From Lagopus muta (lineage: Eukaryota > Chordata > Aves > Galliformes > Phasianidae), in the NCBI RefSeq assembly GCF_023343835.1, contig NC_064444.1, forward strand, positions 18,389,219 through 18,453,218: 64,000 nt of DNA. Reading direction: 5' to 3'. The stretch's first letter is position 1, and every line of letters starts with the position of its first letter. The notes beneath the pieces were generated by a model. It saw nothing but the letters and a program-made list of their open reading frames with translations. It ran no database searches and had not been told where the DNA came from. Position numbers and translations under genes: made by a program. Below are positions 14,201-22,900 of the stretch, one piece after another.

Positions 14201-17200
14201 ATAACAATGGCTCTTCTGACTTGCTAGGAACAAATACAGCTGCATACAGATCTACAGTTAGGCTGAAGTAAGGTCACAGACCTGCACCACTGTGCTCAGA
14301 GAAAGACAGATACCATCACGGAGAAGTTACTCTGCCAAGGGATCTAAGTATGAATATTTCATGTGCCAAGGAGGCATTTACCATGTGCTGCCTGTCCACT
14401 CACCCTGACTTCAGCAGCTCACAGTTATCTGAACTATTGGTTCTGCTGGGCCATCTGTTTTTGTGGCGTGCCTGTTAGCCCTTCTGTTGAAGCATGGGCA
14501 CACGACAGAGCTATGTGTGGATGACCACCCCTGGCATACTAAAGAGGAGCAGAAAGCACCACCTCCTTCAGCCTCCTGACAAAACAAGAGTCAGCAGCCA
14601 CAGTCAGTATCCGAGGCAGATATTCTCAATGCAGTGGAGAGCTATCGCCCAACACGGCCTTGTGTTAATAATATTTTCAGTCCCTAAAGCTCTGGGATGA
14701 ACAGGAATCAGCGGCTTACATAAGCAAGAAAAGACAAGGGGATTCCAGAAAACCCAACAGAGAGCATATGCTCACACAATATTAGGCAGCACTTAACAGC
14801 TTGAGCGCCTGTCACGTGTAAGACCAGCTAAATGCAAGTGGAATTAATCTGCTCATAGAGGCCTCTTAGATGTACCCCAAAAAAACCATCAAGAAAGACT
14901 GGCTAATGGAAAACAAAACAGACTGAAGCACAAGGGTGTTCCTTAGAGACTGGAATCTCTAAGAAACTGAGGAAGAAGAAATATGTTTCTTATATTCGTT
15001 AGTCTCCAATAACCTCTGAACACCACATCACCATTTGTCACTCTTACATGAAATACCTTCACCAGAAACCAAGTCACTGAAGTGCAGACAGCCTGTGAAC
15101 CCGAGTTTGAATCAAGGAAGAAAAAGCTGAGAAAAGAAGACCAAGCTGCTGTACTTTTATCTCCTACGCTAAGTGTCACAAGAAGTTACAGGAATGAAAA
15201 TCACTTTTTTCTTTCTACTTTGGTTGAAAGTAAAATATCCTGCATCTGACCCTTCTCTGAAAAGTGAAAGCACTGCTGGCCTCCAAACAGAGGTGCGACC
15301 CTGATGCCTTCAATAATCCTCCCCAGCAGCAGGTAACAGAGGAAACGCTCTAAGTAATAACCTCAAAAAACTTCAAGTTGTCTTGAACACCTCCAGGATT
15401 ATTTATAAGCAGCAGCCTGCAAATAGCAAAAAGATTATATTTAAGATGACAGTGGCAATCGCTCACTGCTGTTACTGCTCTTAGGAACCTCTTGCCAAAA
15501 AGCCTTGTGGTAGCAACCTGCTCCCATCAGCTGTGGGCATAATGATCTCTCAGCACCGGCTGTTGAGAAGCTCCAGAGTATTTCCCTGCTGAGCTCTGAA
15601 GCAGCACAATAAGTTTCTGAGATTTAATATCCACACAGCACAAATGAAGCACAAACCTGAGCTAGCTGCTGCAGGCGTCTGCTGGGCTGCTGGAGGTGCA
15701 GCCTCCACCTCTTCCTCCTCCTCAGAAGTGCTGCTGTCGGAGTCACTCGACTGCAGTTCTGTGACCTGGGACGCACCTTGCTGGCCGCCCCTCACAGTAT
15801 GCGAGGGCTCCAGATGTGAACCTGGTATTGCAGCTGGCTCCTGCGTCCTGCTGATCTGAAAGTAACTGTCCAATGCTGCCCTGCAACCACAGGAGGAAGA
15901 AACAAAGGTCACAGTCCTTTCAGGTAAGCTGAAGACTTGGTACGCTGCCCCGGCTCACTCGCAGCAAATCTCACAGGCACTGCTGGCAGATAGGAGAGTA
16001 TCACGTTTATTAAGACAGAAGTGGTCTGGTAAAGAGGCAATATCATACAATTGCCTGCTTTATGGACAGTCAGCAATGTCACACAGCAGCATCTTTACAC
16101 AGCTTCACCTTGCCTGCTGAAGAAAACGTCGTTACTGCACAGGACTTTATTTTGGTGAAGGGCATCAGTGGGGCTGGAGAGAAAATAAGCAAAGACTTCA
16201 GTGCTACACACTGACAGCCTGTGGAACTCCTGCACTGTAACCGCAGTCACAGCACAGACCTGGTTTCCATCCCTCCAGAGAATATTAGATATTAGATACC
16301 TAATTTAGACACACAAGCCTTGTATCAGAGCCTCGTTCCACTGACTGCAGTGCTTAGTCTGCCCACCTTCCCCCTTTCCTGTTACAGGAGCTTTATCCCT
16401 GGAAAGCAACATCCTCCCTCTTCCCACATCAACCCAGCTATCATCTCAATTATCCTTCATGTTCAAAGCAGTTTTTGCTAGGTTGCTTCTAGCCTGGAGA
16501 ACTACAGTGACCTTCACAAACAATCCACGGGCAAACAGTGCAGCAATGTTTAATCACCAAGGAGAAGAGGAGATCTTGGTCTCGCTGAATTTTGAGGCAG
16601 CACTCCAGTTAATTATAACTTCACCCTTGGCATTTGCAAAAGCTACAAAGATGAGACAGAAGCCAAACAAACCAGAAATAAGGATTGCTTCCTAGTTGGG
16701 GAGCGTGCCTGCTCATCACCTTTTAAACTCATCGCTAACAGCCCTAAACATTGAATTTTACTTTGCTTGGAGATGACAAAAATCTACAGGGGAAAAAAAA
16801 AACAATGTCAGTTTGCATTTTTTACAACAGTTTCTGCAGCAATTGTCACCTAATTAGGCAGCCCTCAAATCAAAGGTGAAACACAGAAGAGAGCACAAGC
16901 TCCACTGAGCTAAATGCTGGCAGGGACTGCTGAGAGTCAGCTCTGCTGCAGGAAGCACCAGCAGGAACCTGGCAGAACAGAAGAATGGTAGGAGCAGCTC
17001 TGCACACTGGAAAGTGTAACAGTGCTCAAGTCAACACCACCACTGCCAGCAGAAGAACTGAGAAGGGCGGGTTCATTTAACAAACAGCAAAAGACATCAC
17101 CAGATGAAATCAGGGAGCCATTAGAGCTTGAAAGGTTTGTGAGGTGCTCAGAATTTGGCCACAGTCACACACCTGGACCGAGCCGGGCTCTACAAGCCAG

Positions 17201-17668
17201 GAAGCGAGGCAGTTTTAAACCAACATCAGAGCCGGCAAGGGCGCAGCTCAGACACAGCTTCGCTCCTCTTTACCTGGCGCTGACTGTCCTCTGGGAGGCA
17301 CTGACTCTCGGCTGCCTGCGAGCGCTCCTTCGTACCCGCGGGCGCTGCATAACCTGCGGCCCAGGCAGCAGCTGGTGCTGCTCAGACGCCCCCTGCAGCC
17401 TCAGCAGCCCGATGAGAGCCGAGGGAGGATTCGCCTGCTGGTCAGGATCGGCAGCTGCTTCCCTTGGCGCATCAGCAGTCGATAGGGTAACGACTTCATC
17501 GACTTCATCGTCGGAAACAACGATAGTGCTGCCTTCTCCGCTGTGCAGCGCTGCAGCCTGGGAGGGCAGCGCCGTGTGAGCAGCGGGCCCTGCAGGAAGC
17601 ACCCCCTGGCTCTCCAGGGAGTAGTTCACCACTGGTTGGAGATCAACTTCCATCTCTTCCTGAGCCAT
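230..17668 (-). CDS. RFWD3: RFWD3, RING and WD40 E3 ubiquitin ligase (3' end missing)
   Basis: Nuclear E3 ligase that, in mammals, is recruited by RPA to stalled or crosslinked DNA and ubiquitinates RPA and RAD51 in interstrand-crosslink repair. Eleven coding exons on the minus strand, in order of transcription: 17668-17274, 15880-15657, 13924-13824, 13733-13533, 11494-11403, 9512-9398, 5215-4987, 3867-3717, 1855-1679, 913-699, 447-230. All have AG acceptors and GT donors, and the phases join to 706 codons. Order of parts: acidic N-terminus with SQ sites (1-131), Ser/Glu-rich linker, RING (265-308), coiled coil (about 318-390), then WD40 repeats (about 453 onward). The human protein is 774 residues; roughly 50 C-terminal residues of the WD40 propeller must lie left of position 1, because the last donor (GT at 229-228) has no partner exon in the window. 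The start is the first ATG of a coding exon whose acceptor lies 2 nt upstream of it. Confidence 0.96.
914..4986 (-). other. RFWD3 introns between WD40 exons
   Basis: Introns 914-1678, 1856-3716 and 3868-4986. The middle one carries a G15 homopolymer at 2820-2834. I see no repeat family, RNA gene or extra exon in them. Positions 1-229 are also intronic; I searched them for the last RFWD3 exon and did not find it. Confidence 0.6.
2820..2834. repeat. G15 homopolymer
   Basis: Fifteen consecutive G on the plus strand within an RFWD3 intron (C on the transcript). Confidence 0.9.
5216..9397 (-). other. RFWD3 largest intron
   Basis: 4.2 kb. It contains a CR1 fragment at 6934-7135 and perhaps a short decayed CR1 tail near 7990-8050. 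No exon with RFWD3 similarity is missing here, since the flanking exons join in phase (KQVQ to ELKAL). The antisense open frame of 165 codons ending at 9401 overlaps the coiled-coil exon boundary and is not supported. Confidence 0.7.
6934..7135 (-). mobile_element. CR1 LINE 3' fragment
   Basis: Reverse orientation. Recognisable CR1 3'-UTR phrases: a diverged tail (ATCATAGAGT), GGGTTGGAAAGAACCTTGGA, AACCCCCTGC, CAGCCTGGCCTTGA and GGGGCATCCACAGCCTC. Intronic in RFWD3. Confidence 0.85.
9398..11494 (-). CDS. RFWD3: RFWD3 coiled-coil exons (11494-11403 and 9512-9398)
   Basis: The first exon runs from [18 protein letters not shown] to ERMK, the second from [16 protein letters not shown] to KLRKQVQ. 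The heptad-like Leu/Glu/Lys pattern continues into the exon at 5215-4987 (ELKALVAQH) and links the RING to the WD40 propeller. Ser338 is split across the junction (AG|C). The 1.9-kb intron between the two exons shows no recognisable gene or repeat. Confidence 0.92.
13533..13733 (-). CDS. RFWD3: RFWD3 RING-finger exon
   Basis: Encodes residues 241-307, including Cys265, Cys268, Cys285, His287, Cys293 and Cys305; the next exon begins with Cys308, completing the finger. This is the E2-binding catalytic module. Gly290 sits where many RINGs have a zinc-binding Cys (HLFGYTC rather than HxxC), and the human protein has the same spacing as I remember it, so this looks like a family trait. The exon is separated from its 5' neighbour by an intron of only 90 nt. 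Confidence 0.94.
15657..15880 (-). CDS. RFWD3: RFWD3 exon, Ser/Glu-rich linker
   Basis: Encodes [11 protein letters not shown] followed by a low-complexity stretch with [17 protein letters not shown], matching the human LDAYFQVSRTQ and SSSSDSDSDSS segments in order. It is probably disordered and carries many casein-kinase-like sites. It joins the RING exon through the 101-nt exon at 13924-13824 ([14 protein letters not shown]), which adds another SSQ site. Confidence 0.9.
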
Positions 17669-17670
17669 TT
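17274..17670 (-). CDS. RFWD3: RFWD3 first coding exon, N-terminal regulatory region
   Basis: The acceptor AG (17672-17671) lies directly before AA-ATG, so translation starts at 17668 and only 2 nt of 5' UTR are in this exon. It encodes residues 1-131 plus two bases of Arg132. Visible elements are SQ dipeptides at Ser20 and Ser36, a hydrophobic-acidic stretch [11 protein letters not shown] around residues 56-66 that looks like a SUMO-interacting motif, and a basic segment ([17 protein letters not shown]) near the exon end that resembles the human RTRRRVSASRR region. The human N-terminus is longer and contains repeated SSQ units. The antisense strand of this exon is also open for 185 codons, which I take as a compositional shadow. 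Confidence 0.93.
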
Positions 17671-18958
17671 CTGTCAAAAGAAAAAGAAAGCCATGAGCAT
17701 TCACAAGCCTGCTCCCTACTTTCGGCCTGATGGCAGCAAGAACTGGCTGCAGCACTCAGTGACCGCAACAGCCTTCAGAATTCAGACTAAAGACACAAGC
17801 TGTCATTTTGCCTTTGACATACAGCAGAGATAGACTGTCTCAAGTAGATCCACGTATGTGAGCTGGCACCTTCCTGAGTCCTTCATCTGAAGCCTTTAGC
17901 TCAGCAGCAGTTAGCACCAAAGGCACATTGCAAATCCTGTTAGGTAAATCTTCAGATGAGCATGGAAAGCTCAGGACTTCTTGTACTATTACTTCCCAAT
18001 AAACGCATTAGGATCTCACAGGAAAGAGTTTGAGATCCTCCATGGCAAAACTGCTGCAGAAACACTGACAAACACAGCCAGAAATGAGCTCTGCAGAGTA
18101 CCCAATACTTTGCAGTCTTACCATGTAGAAAAGCTCAGATTATTTCATGAACTGAACAAATAAAAGCAAATCATTTTGGGGAGGAGAGAGTAGATTAAGT
18201 TCTGCAGTCTCCCAATGGTCATTTGCCTCCCACGTGTTTTGGTAATCGCAAATCTGGAAGGCCTTGGGGATAGCAGATCTTTAGCACTACTTGAGAGTCC
18301 AAAGTACACAACAAGACTTCTCAAGACAGATACTGTGCAAACAGAGAAGAGTGCTTTCAGTAGAAAGAATAACTAGAGAACGTATACAAGATCTACAAGA
18401 GGTGGTTACACTAACATATTTTGATAAATCTTTTAACAAACTCTTATTAATCAGTTTATAACACTACTCTAATTACCCTCAGAATCACTAAAGTTGGAAC
18501 AGACCTCTCAGACCCCCAAGTCCCCCACCATGCCCACGTCCCTCAGTGCCACGTCCCTATGGCACTGGGACACCTCCAAGGACAGCGATTCCCTCCCCCC
18601 CCCCCCCACTGGGCAGCTGTGCCACTGCATCACTGCTCCTTGGGAGAAGAGGTTTTCCCTGATAACCAATATTTCAGCCCAAATCAGGGCAGAAAGGAGA
18701 CCAAGCCCCATCTCTCACCTGACCAGGCACAGATACAGTTACAGCAGTCCTGCTTCCCTACCACCAAACTCAGATTTGTGTTAAGACTGCCCCGTGCAAA
18801 CCCTTATTTTCTCACAGTGGAAGCCCTAAAACACCGCACAGGTCTAGCTAGCCCGAAACGTTTCTTAGGAAAGACGTTAACTTTGGCATTTTCCACCGTG
18901 ACACTTTGGTGCCCTCCAGGAAGGTCAGCGCCTCCCCGCCAGAGCCGCCTATGCTTAC
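17671..18958 (-). other. RFWD3 intron 1
   Basis: 1.3 kb between the inferred non-coding exon and the first coding exon. It holds one reverse-oriented CR1 fragment (18483-18690) with an internal C13 run at 18595-18607. The rest is unremarkable AT-richer sequence in which I recognise nothing. Confidence 0.6.
18483..18690 (-). mobile_element. CR1 LINE 3' fragment
   Basis: Reverse orientation in RFWD3 intron 1. Begins CAGAATCACTAAAGTTGGAA and continues with the CR1 subfamily phrase CCCTCAGTGCCACGTCCC. Confidence 0.85.
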
Positions 18959-19400
18959 GGGCGGAAGGCGGCCGCGCAGAAGCTCCTCAGGCGCAGGTCA
19001 GAGGGCTTGGGGCAGCACCGCCGCTGGAGCAGCAGCTTCCCCTGGCGGACGGTTGGGTCTCCGAGAGCGCAGCTCTGCTCCTCCATCCGCCTGCCGCACC
19101 TTCGAGACAAGGGGACCAACAACGCAAATAAATCATCCGTACGTGGCAAAACCAGCAGCGTGCAGCGCGAACGGAGCCGCGTTTGGGGTTCGCTGAGGGC
19201 TTTCTCCCCACGGGATCCGGCACTGTGCCGAGCAGGGCCCTCCCGTCACAGCCCAGCCCCGGGCACCGTCCCGCGCTCCACCCGCTGCCTCGGGGCCCGC
19301 CGCCCCCCCGGCCTCCCCTCACGCTCAGCTCTGCCGAACCACTCAAAGGAAGGGAAAAGGGAGAAGCGAGAACCGACCGGCCCCGGCTAGGCCCACCTCA
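18959..19400 (-). other. RFWD3: RFWD3 non-coding exon 1 (5' UTR), approximate
   Basis: The coding exon starts with a splice acceptor 2 nt before the ATG, so a non-coding first exon is required. The best upstream donor is GTAAGC at 18958-18953, inside the GC-rich, CpG-rich block on the correct side of the CCAAT boxes. The transcription start is not determined; the upper limit is a guess from the CCAAT positions. Confidence 0.6.
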
Positions 19401-19720
19401 CGGCGGCCCCCCAGCTGCCTGCCGCCCGCCCGCGCCGCTCGAGCTGCGCGCCGCCCCACCCCCTCAGCCCTATTGGCCTGACGCTCCTGCTGCCGCCGCC
19501 TCTATTGGGCGAGCCGAAAGCTGTGAGGATTTTTATTGGTCGAGCGCTCTGTCAGTCTGCCTCAGTGAACGGACTGCGGAGGAGGAGAGGCGAGAGCAGT
19601 GAGGCGTGCTCTGATTGGTCGGTCGAGGTAGAGCTGCCCGACTGATTGGGCGGTGAGATCCTCGACGGACGGAAAGGGCGGGGCAAGAGACAGGAAGTGC
19701 GTTTTGATTGGTGGAGGCGC
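19400..19720 (-). promoter_or_regulatory. RFWD3 CpG-island promoter with six CCAAT boxes
   Basis: The minus strand reads CCAAT six times in one orientation; on the plus strand ATTGG begins at 19472, 19504, 19535, 19614, 19645 and 19707. No TATA box was seen. The flanking sequence is rich in CpG. CCAAT boxes spaced about 31-33 bp are the known arrangement for cooperative NF-Y binding at cell-cycle and DNA-damage promoters. The orientation points at RFWD3, although NF-Y sites work both ways. Confidence 0.75.
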
Positions 19721-19864
19721 CGCCGGGACGAAATAAGCGGGAGCGGGAGGGGATTCAAATCGAGGCTGGGGGGAGGAAGGAGGAGGAAGGTTGCCATGAC
19801 AGCGGGGCACAGCGGCCCTCAGCCCCACCCGCGGGCCTCGAAGAACGCAAACCAGCCGGCACTC

Positions 19865-19979
19865 AGAGATTTTCCAGTCTTATTTAATAAATAAACATAT
19901 ATTGACACTTCGATGATTGCAGTCGCAGGGATGGTAGGCAGGGAGGCCGGTCTGGGCAGCCTACTGGGGCTCTCCGCAG
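19865..19979 (-). terminator. MLKL 3' UTR with overlapping AU-rich element and poly(A) signal
   Basis: After the TAG at 19982-19980 the minus strand runs about 85 nt to TTATTTATT (19894-19886), a perfect AU-rich nonamer, which overlaps an ATTAAA poly(A) signal at 19888-19883. The 3' UTR would be only about 110 nt. No AATAAA was found on this strand nearby. The cleavage site is inferred. Confidence 0.6.
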
Positions 19980-22900
19980 CTAGCTGCCCTGGCTCCTCCT
20001 TTTCTCCAGGTCAGCCAACAAGTCCACGATCTCTGTGGAACACGAAGCCAGCGTTAGCACAAACAGAATCACAGAATCACAGAATCACCCGGGTTGGAAG
20101 GGACCCCAAGGATCATGTAGTTCCAACCCCCCTGCCTGGCAGGGCCACCAAACATACATATTCAGATCAGGTTGCCCAGGACCCCGTCCAGCCTGGCCTT
20201 AAACACGTCCAAGGACGGGGCATCCACAACCTCCCTGGGCAGCCCGTTCCAGGGCCTAACCACTCTCCTAGTAAAGAACTTCCCCCTAACATCTAACCTA
20301 AATCTTCCCTCCTTCAACTTAAAACCATTTCCCCTAGTCCTGCTGTTGTCAGCCCTTTTGAAGAGTTTACTCCCCTCCTGGGTGTAGGTTCCCTTCAGGT
20401 ACTGATAGGCTGCAATGAGGTCACCCCGCAAACAAACAAAGTGCTTTTGGTGCCTGCGAACCTGTGGTTTACCCAGCCAGGCCTGCGCCGACCCCAATGA
20501 TGGAGAACCTTCCCCATTTACCCGAGTTTGCAATTAATTGCTCTTGTGCCATGCCAAAAGAGCGGGCCTGGCTGTGTGTGGTGTGGATAAATCCTGCTGT
20601 GTGAACAGGGTGTATGAGGAGACCGTAAGCAGGAAGGGCTACAGAAGGAAACCTGCTCTTGGGAGACCTGGTGGCATCAGCAGGATGAGGGGTGATCCCA
20701 AAAGACAAAACTGGGCAAAACCCGATGGAAAACAAGGGGCAGATTCGGCACTGAGGCAGCTGACTGACTGAGGGACCCGTGGGGCACGTGTCCAGGACAC
20801 TCACGCTCAGCAGACGGGCGCTGGAATGGATCGAAGGCCCGACACTGGTTGATGACTTTCTCCAGCTCTTCTGGACAATCTTCTCCCACTGGCTCCTGGT
20901 ACTGGTGGTCACAGATTTTGTCTCTGATCTCCTGGAGAGAGCAGCCTAAGTGAAACAAGGACATCAGGAGGCGTGGAGGCTCACCAAAGCCATCCTGCAG
21001 CCTCCTCCATGGAGAAGCTGGCAGAGGGGGCACCCAAACTGCGTCAGCAATGAGCTGCCCCCATCTTTGCTGTGACACCGCTGGGCCCCATTGAAACAGG
21101 ATGTCTTAATGCTTCAATGCATAGAAACAACAAATAGAGACAGTGTTTCTTGCATTCTTGTGGTTTAACCATGTGCAAAAGCCGTGAAGACGTCATACAG
21201 ACCCAAGCACTGGGACCCACATACTATGGGATGCTCCAGCAGCTGAGCTTTTACACAGGGCTGTAGACAACTTCTGACTCACCTTCAAATGGGATTTTGG
21301 AGGTTGCAATCTCCCACAGCACGACCCCGAAGCTGGAAAAAGACAAGCAAGAGTTTCTCAGCGTTCATCCCACCACGTCATCCTCCTTTCTGACGGAGAG
21401 AGCTGGGGGCTACGCCTCATAATAATGTTTGATTAAACCTGGCCTCCATCCACAGCTTGACAGCTTGACATCTGCCCACTGGCATCACACCTGGGAGGGC
21501 TTGTGGGGCAGACATACCTGTATATCTCACAGGACCTCTTGTAGGGGCAATAGACGTCCATCAGGTTCTCGGGGGCAATGTAAGCCAACATACAGACTTG
21601 GTTCAAGTTCTTCTTATTGACTTTTCTCTTGATGGAAGACTCTGTTTCACACAGCTCGAATCCTGACAGCTGTTTCCAAAAGTTAGATTGAGAAAGGCAG
21701 AGGCGTTAGAAATGTAAAGTTGGTCACCGGTTCTCAGCTCAACTTTTGTGGCCACATTTCTTCTTGCATTGAATTCTTCACATGCATGGTTGACAGCTAA
21801 ATGAAACCTCGCCACCCCCCCGCTCCTACCTCTAGAGCTTCTCCAGGCGTGGTCCTTACCTTCACACAGTAATCCCCAGCCACCAGGAACTTGCTGCTGC
21901 AGATGCAGCCGTGCAGTCGGGACTTCTCCTCCGTCTGGTGCAACCTGCAGCCAGCCAGAAACAAGAGCAATGTGTGCCGTGTTGGGGCAACCTCTGCCTC
22001 GGGGTGCAGCAACGTGTGCAGGTGGCCCCCCAGGTGGCCTGCCACCGATTTAGAGCTCACCTGTAAAGGCCCCTGGCAGCTCCCAGGGCCATCCGAATGC
22101 GGACTTCCCAGGAGAGATGCTGTTGCTTGGTCAGCACCTCCCGCAGCGTGCCGTGCTTGCAGTACTCCATGACGATGGAGAAGCAGGGAATTCCATCTGA
22201 TGCAGAAAAATGCATGCTGAGGGGGCAGCTGGCCCCAGGACAGCCACAGACCAGCTCATGTCAGGAGAGCTCCCAGGCACGAACCACGGTAAGCCAGTGC
22301 TGGTTCTGCTGGGTAGAACTGGCTGGACGTCTCTGTTTTTGGGGGATCTGAATAATGCTTTAGTGCTTTACAGCAGAGACCTGCCTCATCCCTGCAAGAG
22401 CCTCAGCAGAGATGGGGGAAGCAGCCTCTCAGGCATGCCCCTTTGTGTCACCTCGAGCTGTCTGCCACCAGCTAGCACTAGGGACGGGCAGGGAAGCAAG
22501 AGGAAGCCCTAAATGGCACACCCCGTACCTTTCTCCTCAATGCAGATCCCATACATGCGCAGAATGTTTGGAGACTCAAACTTCTTCAGGGTCTGAATCT
22601 CCTTCTCAAAGATGTCTCTCACCTTCCTGCAGAAAGGGACAGCACAGTGAGGTCGTGGAGTCATAGAAAGGTTTGAGTGGGAAGGGACCCTAAAGGCCGT
22701 CTGTTCCCAGCCCTGCACTGAGCAGGGACACCCACAGCTCCATCAGCGCTCAGCTCCCTGACCTTGGCTGTGTGCAGGGATGGGGCAGCACCAGCTCTGT
22801 GTGCAGCCTGTGCCTCACCGCCCTGAGCGCGAAGGACTTCTTTCTCAGCTCCAGTCCAAACCTCCCCTTTTGGTTTGAACCGTTTCCCCCTGTCCTATCA

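Larger units (their letters stand above)
9513..17273 (-). other. RFWD3 introns 9513-11402, 11495-13532, 13925-15656, 15881-17273
   Basis: Four introns of 1.4-2.0 kb separated by the exons already listed. They contain ordinary AT-balanced sequence with short A or T runs. I recognise no transposon, RNA gene or conserved open frame in them. Confidence 0.5.

Noticed and set aside
17022-17579. 185-codon open frame on the plus strand
   Set aside because: Directly antisense to the first RFWD3 coding exon, which has strong similarity and splice signals; no recognised domain.
19754-19759. TTCAAA resembling a cell-cycle CHR element near the CCAAT series
   Set aside because: It lies upstream of the CCAAT boxes relative to RFWD3, whereas CHR elements sit downstream near the start site; no plus-strand gene was found to use it.
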